Positions 27,471 through 37,023 of a stretch of 64,000 bases of DNA are shown here, piece by piece. The stretch's first letter is position 1, and every line of letters starts with the position of its first letter. Source of the DNA: Desulfoglaeba alkanexedens ALDC (GTDB taxonomy: Bacteria; Desulfobacterota; Syntrophobacteria; Syntrophobacterales; DSM-9756); contig NZ_CP040098.1 in assembly GCF_005377625.1 (NCBI RefSeq), forward strand, positions 992,001-1,056,000, written 5' to 3'. A model generated the notes under the pieces. It was not told where the DNA came from. It was given only the letters and a program-made list of their open reading frames with translations, and did no database searches. Both the position numbers and the translations under genes were made by a program.

Positions 27471-27707
27471 ATGATTTTGGAATACTATCCCGAAACAGAT
27501 ATGTTGTATATCAAACTGGTTGAAGGGGTAAGCACTGAATCTGAAGAGATTGCGTCGGGAGTTGTGCTGGACTTCGACGAGCACAACCGTGTCATTGGGG
27601 TTGAGATAGAAGATGCCAGCAAAATCATTGATCTGTCAAGATTGGAATTGAGAGCGGTTCCCGTTGTTAACCTGATCCTGACGGAGAGGGCTCCTGTGCC
27701 GGCATGA
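27471..27707 (+). CDS. DUF2283 family protein, putative antitoxin
   Basis: The 78-residue protein has the DUF2283 pattern YYPETDMLYIKLVEG, then VLDFDEHNRVIGVEIEDASK. A good ribosome site (GAGGAG) precedes the ATG. DUF2283 proteins are commonly paired with DUF4258 or BrnT-like partners. Here the pair is adjacent and probably cotranscribed. Confidence 0.8.
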   Translation: MILEYYPETDMLYIKLVEGVSTESEEIASGVVLDFDEHNRVIGVEIEDASKIIDLSRLELRAVPVVNLILTERAPVPA

Positions 27708-27886
27708 GGCATTAGATACACTCTCGAACAGCCGCCTGACAAATAAGGATAGATCGTGAGAGCTAAGCGAACCACGATCTTATCCTATAGTTGGACGACC
27801 CCGGTGAAAGTTGGCAGCGTCTTTGTGTATGCAAATATCTTTTTTTGGATTTCTGAAGTTACATTCCGTCTTCCAAGGAAGGTTCG

Positions 27887-27985
27887 GAGTTGTTGTTCCA
27901 GGTCTTCGCGGAACGCTACGAAAAGGGGTCCATGATCATCACCACGAACCTTGGGTCTGCCGATTGGCCCCATGTCCCTTTTCGG
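27887..27985 (+). pseudogene. IstB remnant (IS21-family, unrelated to the intact copy)
   Basis: A frame reading ELLFQVFAERYEKGSMIITTN followed by LGSADWPHVPF corresponds to the sensor region of IstB ATPases. The intact element here has FFRLLTRRYEKASLIITSN at this place, so the remnant is from another, older element. No start, Walker motifs or istA remain. The rest of 27708-28028 shows no gene. Confidence 0.6.
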
Positions 27986-28028
27986 TTGCACTACAAACAC
28001 GTCGGCCGGTACCTGTTGTTCGAGGAAA

Positions 28029-28517
28029 TCAACGGGGGGATTGCGACCGGGTCCTTATCTTTTCGATTTCGGCCCTGGCCCGTTGTTCGAACGCTTCATC
28101 GCTTATCCGGCCTTCCACGTAGTCGCTCCAACTGCTGAAATCCTGGAAGAAACACACTTCCATACCGCATTCGGAACAGACCTTCCGGTAGATCTTGTTC
28201 GCTCTTCGGGCCCGCTCTCTTTTCTCCTCTTCTTCCCGCTCCTGCCGCCGGCCCTCCCTGCTGTCCACCATCAGGTACTTGCCGAAACTTCGAGAGAACT
28301 CTTCCACTTCCTTTCGAGCTTCTTCATTCAGCTGAGACTCCCCGATCTCACCTTCGACGAAGGCCTTCCACGCTTCGAAATTCTCGAAACACAAGGATCC
28401 GATGCCCGCTTCCTCACAAAGTCTGGAGTAGATTTCTCCGGCCCGAGCGGCTCGCTCCCTTTCGCCCCGGGAAAAGCCTTCCAGTTCTCCAGGTCCCATG
28501 CAACCGTCTCTAATCAT
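28029..28517 (-). CDS. Uncharacterised protein with two copies of a cysteine-containing helical domain
   Basis: The 162-residue hydrophilic protein has two similar halves. Half one contains AGEIYSRLCEEAGIGSLCFENF, then WKAFVEGEI. Half two contains ANKIYRKVCSECGMEVCFFQDF, then WSDYVEGRI. They are linked by a highly charged stretch (EGRRQEREEEEKRERARR). Conserved Cys, aromatic and VEG(E/R)I positions show an internal duplication. I do not recognise the family. The ATG at 28517 has GGAGGGGG upstream. It is separated from the upstream lon-like gene by a strong terminator, so it has its own transcript. The conserved cysteines might bind metal. Confidence 0.6.
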   Translation of the reverse strand: MIRDGCMGPGELEGFSRGERERAARAGEIYSRLCEEAGIGSLCFENFEAWKAFVEGEIGESQLNEEARKEVEEFSRSFGKYLMVDSREGRRQEREEEEKRERARRANKIYRKVCSECGMEVCFFQDFSSWSDYVEGRISDEAFEQRARAEIEKIRTRSQSPR

Positions 28518-28661
28518 GATCCCCCTCCTTCGAACGCAGGTATCTTCAACCAGCGACAAGCCCCGCCGATGCTCGGAGGCGGCCCGCCGCCGCACCGCCT
28601 CCGCGGATCGGAAATCACACCGGCCGTTCTACCGCCCCCAACCCGGCTTCTGGGCCTCTCG

Positions 28662-28687
28662 AAAAAAAGGGCGGGGACGCCCCGCCC
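28662..28687 (-). terminator. Rho-independent terminator of the Lon-like protease gene
   Basis: On the minus strand, an 8-bp GGGCGGGG/CCCCGCCC stem with a three-base loop is followed by seven T. It lies 45 bp after the protease stop. Confidence 0.9.
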
Positions 28688-28731
28688 TGTCCGCCACCAC
28701 CGCAGCTCGACCCCGGGATGTACGCCGCCCG

Positions 28732-31194
28732 CTAGCGGCCGCAACTCGGACACCCGCCGCCCTCGTCGTTTCCTTTTTTCGCCGCGCCTTCGTCGCTCTT
28801 TCCGAATTCTTTTACGATTTCAGCGATCTGCCGAAGCCGTTCATCCGCCTTGCGGAAGAGGGTCCCTTCCGGGTAGGTACCGTCGGGCTGAAGTTCGCCC
28901 GCGGGCATGCCGGTCAGGAGTTCGATGCCTTCTTCTATCGTGGATACCGGCCAAATGTGGAATTTCCCTTCCTCGACGGCGTCGATCACTTCCTTCTTGA
29001 GCATCAGGTTGCGCACGTTCTTGGCCGGGATGATGACACCCTGGTCCCCGGTCAACCCCTTGTGCCGGCACACGTGGAAGAAGGCCTCGATTTTCCGGGT
29101 GACACCGCCCACAGGCTGGATTTCCCCTTTCTGGCTGACGGATCCTGTAACAGCGATTCCCTGGCGGATGGGAACCCCGGAAACCGCGCTCAGGAGCGCG
29201 TAGAGCTCGGTGCTCGAAGCGCTGTCCCCATCCACCATGCCGTAGCTCTGTTCGAAGCAGAGTGATGCCGTCAGGGAAATGGGCTTGTTGTGGGCGAAAC
29301 GCTCCTTCACGAAGCTGCTCAGGATCATGACGCCCTTGGTGTGGATATTCCCACTCAGCTTGGACTCCCGTTCGATGGCGACCACCCCTTCGCGCCCCAC
29401 GGAGACGGTGGCGGTGATCCGGTTGGGCTTGCCGAACTCGTGGTCCCCGGTCATGAGCACCGAAAGGCCGTTGACCTGTCCGACCTTTTCGCCGGTGGTT
29501 TCGACCCAGAAAATGTCCTTATTGACCAACTCCCTCATCCGTTCTTCGATGAGGTTGGAGCGGTAGATCCGCTTCTCTATGGCCTGCTCCACGTGCCTGA
29601 GGCCGACGAATGCGGCGTTTTCGAGTCCCGCGAAATAGTTGGCTTCCCGGACCAGGTCGCTGATATCACCCAGTTCCAGGCTCAACTTGTCCCGATCCTC
29701 GGTCATTTCCATGCTGTATTCCAGCACCCGGGCCACCCCTTCCCGGTCAAGGTGTCGGAGGTTGTTCTGAGAGCAGAACCGCCCGAGCATCTTGGCGCAC
29801 TCGATAACGGTTTCATCCTTACGGTCCATGCGATCGTCCAGATGGGCCTTCACCTTGAACAGCTTCTGGAAGCGGTCGTCGTAGATGTAGAGCAGGTGAT
29901 AGAGGTACGGATCTCCCGTGAGGATGATTTTCACATCCAGAGGGATGGGTTCCGGTCGGATGGTCCGCGTGCTGAAAATCCCGTAGAGTTCGCCCAGGTC
30001 TTCGATGCGGATCACACCGTCTCGAAGCGCTCGCTTGAGCGCTTCCCACGAGAGGTACCATTTCAGGAGATCCAGTGCCTTCATGACCAGGTAGCCCCCG
30101 TTGGCCTTGTGAAGAGCTCCGGGCTTGATCATGCTGAAATCGGTGAACAGCGCTCCGAGCCAGGCCTGCCGCTCGATGGTACCGAAAAGATTGGGGTAGG
30201 CCGGGTTGGATTCAATCACCACCGGCGCTCCCTTGGTCTCGGAATTGTCGATGAGGACATTCACATCGTATTTCTTGAAGGCCGCTTCCCTGGGCGGCAT
30301 GGGAAACGGACCGGCCTGCTGCTGACCTTCGGGCTTTTTCTTGAAATCATCGATGTTTTCCAGGATGTCTTCCTGTACGGCCTTCAGGTGCTGCTGAACC
30401 TGCTCTTCATCTCCGTATTTTTCGAGGTAATGTTCCATGAGCTGGCCGACGACGAAAAGCGCTATTTCGCCGTCGAGCTTGGCGTGCTTCTCCTTGAATT
30501 CCGCTTCGGCTTCGCGGATTCGCTTGATGGCGTCCTTCATCTTCGACTGGACTTCGTCGCTCTTTTCACGGAGCGCCTTCCGTTCTTCGTCTTCGAGCTG
30601 GCTCAGATCCTCCTGGCTCATGGGCTGGCCTTCTTTGTTGGCGGGGATGATGACCATACCCACCTGAGAAAACTGCAGCACGAACCCATCTTCCCGGGCC
30701 GTCTGGCTGAGTTCCTCGATGATTTCCCGTCGCCGTTTCTCGAAGGCTTGGTGGACTTCCGCTTCCTTGGCCCGGTAATCGTCGCTGTCGAACACCTCGG
30801 GAATCTTGCTCTGGAGGGTCTGGATGAATTCCTCCATGTCCCGCTTCAATTCCTTGCCTCGACCGGCGGTGAGTTTCAGACTCTTGGGCTGGTCGGGTTC
30901 TTTGAAATTGAAAACGTAGCACCAGTCCGGCGGGGTGGGTTCCTTCTTTGCCTGCTCTTCCAGAAACGTCCTGGCGATGTAGGTGAGCCCGGTTTTCGGC
31001 GGACCCGCGACGAAGATGTTGTAGCCGCTTTCCTTCATTCCCATCCCGAACTTGATCGCGTCGATTCCGCGTTCCTGGCCGACCACGCCTCCCTCCAGGG
31101 GTTCGATGGAAGCGGTGGTTTCGAAGGGCAGAGTGGCGGGATCCACAAAAGCTCGCAGTTCCTGTGCGGGTATTTCCGGAAATTTTCCAGGCAT
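28732..31194 (-). CDS. LonB-like ATP-dependent protease (S16 family)
   Basis: The 820-residue protein has an N-terminal AAA+-like region (GGVVGQERGIDAIKFGMGMK, Walker-A-like VAGPPKTGLTYIA) with a long charged coiled-coil insertion at residues 130-300. A C-terminal Lon protease domain follows. The catalytic dyad is Ser658 in DGDSAS and Lys701 in TRKIEAF, 43 residues apart as in E. coli Lon. The Walker A motif ends TGLT where GKT is expected, so ATP use may differ; this variant is common in the COG1067 group. A GGGCPSCGR tail could bind zinc. The ATG at 31194 sits six bases after AAGGAG. Confidence 0.88.
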   Translation of the reverse strand: MPGKFPEIPAQELRAFVDPATLPFETTASIEPLEGGVVGQERGIDAIKFGMGMKESGYNIFVAGPPKTGLTYIARTFLEEQAKKEPTPPDWCYVFNFKEPDQPKSLKLTAGRGKELKRDMEEFIQTLQSKIPEVFDSDDYRAKEAEVHQAFEKRRREIIEELSQTAREDGFVLQFSQVGMVIIPANKEGQPMSQEDLSQLEDEERKALREKSDEVQSKMKDAIKRIREAEAEFKEKHAKLDGEIALFVVGQLMEHYLEKYGDEEQVQQHLKAVQEDILENIDDFKKKPEGQQQAGPFPMPPREAAFKKYDVNVLIDNSETKGAPVVIESNPAYPNLFGTIERQAWLGALFTDFSMIKPGALHKANGGYLVMKALDLLKWYLSWEALKRALRDGVIRIEDLGELYGIFSTRTIRPEPIPLDVKIILTGDPYLYHLLYIYDDRFQKLFKVKAHLDDRMDRKDETVIECAKMLGRFCSQNNLRHLDREGVARVLEYSMEMTEDRDKLSLELGDISDLVREANYFAGLENAAFVGLRHVEQAIEKRIYRSNLIEERMRELVNKDIFWVETTGEKVGQVNGLSVLMTGDHEFGKPNRITATVSVGREGVVAIERESKLSGNIHTKGVMILSSFVKERFAHNKPISLTASLCFEQSYGMVDGDSASSTELYALLSAVSGVPIRQGIAVTGSVSQKGEIQPVGGVTRKIEAFFHVCRHKGLTGDQGVIIPAKNVRNLMLKKEVIDAVEEGKFHIWPVSTIEEGIELLTGMPAGELQPDGTYPEGTLFRKADERLRQIAEIVKEFGKSDEGAAKKGNDEGGGCPSCGR

Positions 31195-31400
31195 TGACTC
31201 TCCTTCATTCAAGGTTGGAGCGTTTTTCCTTTTTCAGCCTGAACCGCGCGGAATCGGCGGTCGGTGTGCTATGCCGGGCGTTAAAATCTATTGTTAAGAA
31301 CAGGTGCGTCGCTTTTCAAGGGGCGCTACGGTTTCCCGGCACTGCCCGCGGCAGAAAAGCGCCGTCAGCCAAGGACTTCGAGCCTGGCCCTTCGTCCCGC

Positions 31401-31709
31401 TCATTGCATCCCTTCCAGTTGTTCCAGCACCGACCGCACCTTGTCGCCGGGCTTGGCCGGCCGGTCACGCCGGTCATCGATTTTGAGCTGCGTGAGCACC
31501 CGCTCGACACCGGATTCAAAGCAGCTCTCGTGCATGCGGCGGACCACCGCCAGGATCGCATCGAGTTCTCCATAGATGATGCTGCCCATGGCTGTCAATT
31601 CGTAATCCAGCCCGGACGCTTGCAGGATCTTCACCGCCCGGGCCACGTAACGGCTGAGCCCCGGAGCGCCGGTTCCCACGGGAACGACGCTCACTTCCAC
31701 CACCGCCAT
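31401..31709 (-). CDS. MTH1187/YkoF-type thiamine-binding-fold protein
   Basis: The 102-residue protein matches the MTH1187 family (VSVVPVGTGAPGLSRYVARA, then YELTAMGSIIYGEL and VLTQLKIDDRRDRP). Structures of this family show a ferredoxin-like fold that binds thiamine-like ligands, but the role is unclear. AGGAGGTGAGCG precedes the ATG. Its ribosome site overlaps the stop of the upstream TIM-barrel gene, so they form an operon. Confidence 0.82.
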   Translation of the reverse strand: MAVVEVSVVPVGTGAPGLSRYVARAVKILQASGLDYELTAMGSIIYGELDAILAVVRRMHESCFESGVERVLTQLKIDDRRDRPAKPGDKVRSVLEQLEGMQ

Positions 31710-31712
31710 CGC

Positions 31713-32564
31713 TCACCTCCTGAATCCACCAGTCCCTGCCCGTTCAGCACCTCCAAAGCCTTCGCCGATCACCCGGCTCAACCCCTCGAGGCTTTCCCAC
31801 AAGTGGTCTTCCCGGTGCGGTTCCAAGGTCAGAAGTGGCGTTATCCGTCGTTCCGACAGGAACTTGAAAAGCGTTCCGAAATCCACGGTACCCCGACCGA
31901 CGGGAAGATGATCGTCCCGCCGGCCGTCGTTGTCGTGCAAATGAAGTTCGCCGAGACGGCTCGAAAGCGCCTCGAGCCACACATCAAGAGGCGCCTCTGA
32001 AAAACAGTGCTGGTGGCCCACGTCCAGGCAGAATCCCAGGTACTCCGACGGCAGTCTGGACAAGAGTTCCCGGTGGAGCGAAGGCTCGGGCTCCCAGACG
32101 TTTTCCAAGAGAATCCGGACCCCGATCCGCCCCGCACGATCCGCCAGGGCTTCCCAGACCGGAAGGCTCCTTTCGATCCACCGGGCCTTCATGCCCTCAT
32201 GATGGCGTGGATCGTAGCCCGTGTGGCACACCACCTGCGCGGGCTGCAAAACCGCCGCAACGTCCAGGAATTGATGGAGCCGCAAAAGCGTCACCTGCCG
32301 GATCAGCGGGTCCGAGCTCCCCGGGCAAAGCTCCCAGAAAGGAGCATGCAGCGTGATTCGGCAACCCGCGTTGGCAAGGAGCGCCGAAGCTTCTTCCAAC
32401 CGCCTTCGGGACACTCCGTCCAAATCCACCGCGCTGAACCCGATTTCCACATGGATCCGGCGTTCCACCACCAGGTCCCTAAATCGATCAAACATCTCCC
32501 ATGGCAGGTTCACATGGACGTGTTCGAGAAGTCGCACGGCCTCGGGCGTTATGTAGTCGATCAT
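31713..32564 (-). CDS. Sugar-phosphate isomerase/epimerase-like TIM-barrel protein
   Basis: The 283-residue AP-endonuclease-2/xylose-isomerase-like TIM barrel has metal-site segments HAPFWELCPG, VVCHTGYD, ILLENVWEPEPS, FCLDVGHQH and ELHLHDNDGRRDDHLPVGRG. These contribute the Glu, Asp and His ligands typical of this superfamily. The substrate cannot be assigned. It is transcribed with the downstream MTH1187-type gene, with only 3 bp between stop and start. Confidence 0.82.
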   Translation of the reverse strand: MIDYITPEAVRLLEHVHVNLPWEMFDRFRDLVVERRIHVEIGFSAVDLDGVSRRRLEEASALLANAGCRITLHAPFWELCPGSSDPLIRQVTLLRLHQFLDVAAVLQPAQVVCHTGYDPRHHEGMKARWIERSLPVWEALADRAGRIGVRILLENVWEPEPSLHRELLSRLPSEYLGFCLDVGHQHCFSEAPLDVWLEALSSRLGELHLHDNDGRRDDHLPVGRGTVDFGTLFKFLSERRITPLLTLEPHREDHLWESLEGLSRVIGEGFGGAERAGTGGFRR

Positions 32565-32763
32565 CGGGGAATCGCAGCGTCAATAGAGTCGGCGGAAGAC
32601 CATGGCAACCCCTTTTCAAGAGGGCTCTCAAACCCTCGCCGGTTGCCTGGGTACCACGGTCGATACGTGCTGCCTTTGCGGTTGAATTCAATCTTAATGA
32701 AAAACCGCCTCGGAATCCATCACAAAAGGCCTCGTTTGCGCCGCAGAAGGCGAACTCCTGAAC

Positions 32764-32792
32764 TTGCAAATCCCGCCCGATCTTCGTATAAA
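32764..32792 (+). promoter_or_regulatory. Promoter of the cupin gene
   Basis: TTGCAA (32764-32769) and TATAAA (32787-32792) are spaced exactly 17 bases apart. They lie 87 bases before the ATG. The remainder of 32565-32878 shows no gene. Confidence 0.65.
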
Positions 32793-32878
32793 AAGAACGC
32801 TTGAAAGGACCCGCCCGAGGTTTTCGCGCTGTTGAAGAACAGGGTTTCGTTCCTGTGCCGGGTAAGGAGGAATCCCCG

Positions 32879-33229
32879 ATGAAAATCGCCACAGCCGCCG
32901 ACGCACCCGCCACCCGCTTCGAAAACGCCCCCGCCAAGGGAGTGACCGGCCGCGTGCTCATCGGCAAAGCCGACGGCGCCGACAAGTTCTGCATGAGACT
33001 GTTCGAACTGGACCCCGACGGCCACACCCCCAAACACCAGCACGACTGGGAACACGAGATTTTTATCCACGCTGGAAGCGGCGCCGTTTTGAGAAACGGC
33101 CAGTGGGTCCCTGTGCAACCGGGAACCGCCGTGTTCATTCCCGCCAACGAAGAACATCAGATCCGAAACACCGGGGACGCCCCCCTGGTCTTCATCTGCC
33201 TCATCCCGGCGGGCCCCCCCGAACTCTGA
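32879..33229 (+). CDS. Single-domain cupin protein
   Basis: The 116-residue cupin has motif 1 HQHDWEHEIFIHAGSGAV (metal-binding H-x-H, later E) and motif 2 PGTAVFIPANEEHQIRN with the fourth ligand histidine. Such small cupins bind metals or small ligands, and the function cannot be narrowed. AAGGAGG lies at 32864-32870 and a good promoter upstream, so it is probably monocistronic. Confidence 0.85.
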   Translation: MKIATAADAPATRFENAPAKGVTGRVLIGKADGADKFCMRLFELDPDGHTPKHQHDWEHEIFIHAGSGAVLRNGQWVPVQPGTAVFIPANEEHQIRNTGDAPLVFICLIPAGPPEL

Positions 33230-33639
33230 CACAGATCCTCGAGGCGGGACGCCCGCGCCGTCATAAGTTTGATCATTTTAAACTTTGGTCTGCCGGAAAA
33301 ACCTGCTACACTCGCGCCCGCCTGAAAGACTTCGACCATCTCCGGATTTTTCGAATCGAAAGCCACGCACAGGACTCAAACGAAAGGCGGACGCCTTTAA
33401 GGCTTTGTTTGGGAATTCCGGCAGGACGATTATCGGGTTTCACAGCGCCTTCAACGCCATCCGGGGAAACCTCCGTGTGGCGCCGGCCTGTCGATGACAT
33501 GGTTCAGGCTTCGCGAACGCCCGGGGCCGAATGCTGGAGCCGAGCGGCGACCGTGGAACCTGCGGAACGGACCCCGCCCGGTCCATAACCCCGCGGGGAT
33601 AGACCTCATACAGAAACAACATGCCGGAGGTGAAAAGCG
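33230..33639. other. Gene-free interval before acetoacetyl-CoA synthetase
   Basis: No convincing gene. A hairpin AAAGGCG-GA-CGCCTTT sits at about 33383-33398. A weak TTGGTC/TACACT promoter pair lies near 33286-33313. The ribosome site GGAGGTG of the next gene is at the right edge. Confidence 0.4.
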
Positions 33640-35604
33640 ATGGCGAAGAAGATCCCTCTTTGGGAACCATCTGAAGAGCGCAAGCAGTCGGCCAACATCA
33701 CCCGTTTCATGGAACGTGTGAACCGCCGCCACGGGAAGTCGTTTGGCACCTACTGGGATCTGTACGACTGGTCGGTGGAATCCATCCCGGAATTTTGGAG
33801 CGCGGTCTGGGATTTCGTAGAGATCAAGGCTTCGGTCCCTTACGATACCGTGGTGGACGACTTGAACCGATTTCCCGGCGCCCGATGGTTTCCGGGAGCA
33901 CGCCTGAACTTCGCCGAGAACCTGCTCCGCTACCGCGACGACCGGATAGCCTTCAAGTTCATAGGCGAGACTCAACACGAGAAGACGATGACCTACGCGG
34001 AGTTGTATGCCACCGTGGCCCGGCTGGCCGAATCGCTTCGAGAACTGGGCGTAGAGCCCGGGGATCGCGTGGTGGGATACATGCCCAACCTGATGGAAAC
34101 GGCGATCGCCATGCTGGCCGCCACCAGTATCGGAGCCGTCTGGTCTTCGTGCGCCACGGATATCGGGGCCCAAGCCGCCCTGGACCGCCTCGGCCAGGTA
34201 GAGCCCAAGGTGCTCTTCACGGTGGACGGCTACTTCTACAAAGGCAAGGTGTTTCATTCCTACGCCAACGCCGTGGAAGTGGCCCGCGCCATCCCGTCGC
34301 TCAAGAAGGTGGTGGTCGTGTCCTACGCCGGCACCCGGCCCGACCTGTCCGCGATCCCCAACGCCGTAAGATACGAAGATTTCCTCAGCCCGGAAAAAGG
34401 CCTGGAACTCTCTTTCGAACAGCTCCCGTTCGATCACCCGGTGTTCATCATGTTCTCCTCGGGGACCACCGGCAAGCCCAAATGCATGGTCCAGGGGGCC
34501 GGCGGCATCCTCATCAATCAACTGAAGGAACTCATCATCCACTCGGACCTCAAACGAGAAGACACCATTCTATACATCACCACCTGCAGCTGGATGATGT
34601 GGAACTGGCTGATCAGTTCCCTGGGAGCCGGCGCGACGGTGGTCCTCTACGACGGCAATCCCATGTACCCGGACCCCGCGGCCATGTGGAAGCTTGCCCA
34701 GGACCACTCCATCACGGTATTCGGGCTGAGCGCGAGCTACGTCTACGCCCTCCGCGCCCAGGGCTTGAGCCCCGGCAAGCAATACGACCTTTCGGCTCTC
34801 AAGCAAATCTCCCAGACCGGTTCCCCGCTTTCCGCCGAGGGTTTCGAATACGTCTACAGCGACATCAAGAAGGACCTCCACTTCAATTCCATTTCGGGCG
34901 GCACCGACCTCAACGGATGCTTCGCCATCGGCAGCCCCATCCTTCCCGTCTACGCCGGGGAACTGCAGAGCCCGGGACTCGGCATGAAAGTGAAGGCCTA
35001 CGACGAAAACGGCAAACACGTCTGGGATCAACAGGCCGAGCTCGTCTGTGAAGCCCCTGCACCTCCCATGCCGCTCTATTTCTGGAACGACCCCGACGGA
35101 ACCAAGTACCGAGAAGCCTACTTCGACGTCTACCCGGGCGTATGGCGCCACGGAGACTACATCGTCATGCACAGCGACACCCGCGGCATCACCTTCTACG
35201 GTCGTTCCGACGCGGTGTTGAAACCTTCCGGCGTTCGCATCGGCACGGCTGAAATCTACAACCAGGTGGAAAAACTTCCGGAGATCGCCGACAGCCTGGC
35301 TATCGGCCAGAACCGGCAGGGAGACCAGCGGATCGTCCTTTTCGTCAAGCTCAACGAAGGCTACCGTCTGGATGACGCGCTGAAACAAAAGATCCGCCAG
35401 ACCCTCAAGGAAAAGGCGTCGCCTCGGCATGTTCCGGCCGTCATCATGGAAATGCCGGACGCTCCGTACACCTTCAACATGAAAAAAGTGGAAAGCGCGG
35501 TCACCAACATACTTCACGGGCGGCCCGTGACCAACCGGGATGCCCTGATGAACCCGGAAGTGCTGGATTATTTCGAACGGATCAAGCCGGAACTGGAGAA
35601 GTGA
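33640..35604 (+). CDS. aacS: Acetoacetyl-CoA synthetase (acetoacetate-CoA ligase)
   Basis: The 654-residue acyl-CoA synthetase has the family N-terminus (MAKKIPLWEPSEERKQSANI, then LYDWSVESIPEFW), the AMP-binding loop FSSGTTGKPK, and ISGGTDLNGCF, which is characteristic of acetoacetyl-CoA synthetases as opposed to acetate ligases. The C-terminal hinge motif YGRSDAVLKPSGVRIGTAEIY follows. It activates acetoacetate with ATP and CoA, linking ketone or fatty acid metabolism to acetyl-CoA. GGAGGTG precedes the ATG. Confidence 0.93.
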   Translation: MAKKIPLWEPSEERKQSANITRFMERVNRRHGKSFGTYWDLYDWSVESIPEFWSAVWDFVEIKASVPYDTVVDDLNRFPGARWFPGARLNFAENLLRYRDDRIAFKFIGETQHEKTMTYAELYATVARLAESLRELGVEPGDRVVGYMPNLMETAIAMLAATSIGAVWSSCATDIGAQAALDRLGQVEPKVLFTVDGYFYKGKVFHSYANAVEVARAIPSLKKVVVVSYAGTRPDLSAIPNAVRYEDFLSPEKGLELSFEQLPFDHPVFIMFSSGTTGKPKCMVQGAGGILINQLKELIIHSDLKREDTILYITTCSWMMWNWLISSLGAGATVVLYDGNPMYPDPAAMWKLAQDHSITVFGLSASYVYALRAQGLSPGKQYDLSALKQISQTGSPLSAEGFEYVYSDIKKDLHFNSISGGTDLNGCFAIGSPILPVYAGELQSPGLGMKVKAYDENGKHVWDQQAELVCEAPAPPMPLYFWNDPDGTKYREAYFDVYPGVWRHGDYIVMHSDTRGITFYGRSDAVLKPSGVRIGTAEIYNQVEKLPEIADSLAIGQNRQGDQRIVLFVKLNEGYRLDDALKQKIRQTLKEKASPRHVPAVIMEMPDAPYTFNMKKVESAVTNILHGRPVTNRDALMNPEVLDYFERIKPELEK

Positions 35605-35711
35605 CGGCCTGCGGCGCCACGCCTCCATGGGCGGGGCGCATTCACAGTCCCGGGGCTGTGTTTCGAAGCGATGCCCCGAAATCCTTTCGTTCAAGGGCGC
35701 GGCAACCGGTG

Positions 35712-36764
35712 CTAGGCTTTGGCTTCTGTTGCCGCGAGGGCGAGAGCCAGCTTCTTTTCTTCCCGAAACCGGCCGTATAAGGCCTTCTGGATTCCTCCGG
35801 AAAACAGCGAGGCCCTCTTTGCACGGGCCGTGTAGATTTCTTCGATGAGTGCCGGGTCCGTCACGGGCTTTCCCCGGCTTCGCAGAGCGGCAACCGCTTC
35901 TTCAAAGATCGCGGTGGCTCCGGCGGGGCCGTGCTGCACGGCGGCGCTCCATGCCACTTCCCGAAGTGCCCGGGAACGTTCCTCCAGCCTCAGACCGGTG
36001 GCCCCGTAAATGGATTCCAGGGCCGGTTCGTAGTGAGTTTCACGAATAAACTCGTGCTGGATGGAGGCGAATCGAGCGGGGTCTTCCGAGGCTATTCGGC
36101 GCCATTCTCGAGGCATCCGACCCTCCCGGCTTCCGGTGTCGGCCGGACCGGCGTCTTCGAGGCGTTTCGCCCAATGAGGCGCACGGGTCTCGAGGAAGGT
36201 GAGGAATCGATCCATGGAGCCGGTGCCGGAAGCGATCTGGTAGAGTCCGTACGAAGTTCCGCCTCGAGGATCGTAACCGACGGCTCCCACACCGCCGGCC
36301 CCCGATTCGAAAAGCGAAGAGAGCATCCCGATCGCAGGCTCTCCGCCGAGCGCAACGGCCTCTTCCGCGGCGGACGGCGACGCGGAGAGTGCAGGCGGCA
36401 CCGAGCACAACCCGGAAACACCGTTTTCCCACACGGCCGCACCGCTTCCCATGGCCGCCGCACGGATGTATGCCGCCGTGATCAAGGGCTGGAGACCTCC
36501 ACGATCCGCCGCCTGCGCCACCTGGGAACGGACTTCGGAAAGGCGCGATGATTCCTCCCCCAATTGCCCCAACAGTTCCACCTCAGGCGATCCGGGCGCG
36601 ACCCCGGATTCCTGCTCATCCCGCCATATCGAACGGTTTTCGTTCAGCACCTCGTGGAATATACGCTGCCGGAGCGAAGACATAATCTGCCGGGAGGCGC
36701 CTTCCACCGGCAGCGCGGCTCGAGCGCCGTCTTTGTCCAGACGAGCCAACGGCTGGAACGCCAT
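35712..36764 (-). CDS. Lysozyme-like protein with central hydrolase-type domain, function unknown
   Basis: In the 350-residue protein, residues 150-300 contain ESGAGGVGAVGYDPRGGTSY, GLYQIASGTGSMDRFLTFLE and, further on, FIRETHYEPAL and AVQHGPAGATAIF. This pattern resembles phage-tail or VgrG-associated lysozyme/chitosanase-like domains, in which the first Glu is the likely catalytic acid. The N-terminal 100 residues are helical, hydrophilic and without signal peptide, so export would need another route. AGGAGGG precedes the ATG. It has no phage neighbours. Confidence 0.55.
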   Translation of the reverse strand: MAFQPLARLDKDGARAALPVEGASRQIMSSLRQRIFHEVLNENRSIWRDEQESGVAPGSPEVELLGQLGEESSRLSEVRSQVAQAADRGGLQPLITAAYIRAAAMGSGAAVWENGVSGLCSVPPALSASPSAAEEAVALGGEPAIGMLSSLFESGAGGVGAVGYDPRGGTSYGLYQIASGTGSMDRFLTFLETRAPHWAKRLEDAGPADTGSREGRMPREWRRIASEDPARFASIQHEFIRETHYEPALESIYGATGLRLEERSRALREVAWSAAVQHGPAGATAIFEEAVAALRSRGKPVTDPALIEEIYTARAKRASLFSGGIQKALYGRFREEKKLALALAATEAKA

Positions 36765-37023
36765 GCTTTTCCCTCCTGTCTGCGGGGTTCAACCGCTTTT
36801 CCTTTTGTGCAAGATTTAAGCCGGAAACGCAGGCCAAGAGCACTCGTGCCGGGGGACCACAGCGTTGGGGGGTTCACGCAGGTTCCTCCTCCGACTCCGG
36901 CGGCCTTTGAAAGCACGGTGCGAGTCGTCCGTTCGAACCCCGTTTCCTGCCGAAGCCGACGACGACCCGTCAAAGAACCGACACTACCGGCGGCTTCCGC
37001 TCAAGGGCGGGAGGGTGCCGTCT

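Noticed and set aside
29290-31197. Very long plus-strand open frame opposite the lon-like gene
   Set aside because: Antisense to a well-supported protease gene in a GC-rich genome; composition (HDHFH/DVVG-rich) is that of a shadow frame.
33360-33420. Cyclic-di-GMP-I-like RNA element (begins with CACGCACAGG)
   Set aside because: Only the first ten bases resemble the class; the GGGACGCAAAGCC-type core and the pairing are absent.
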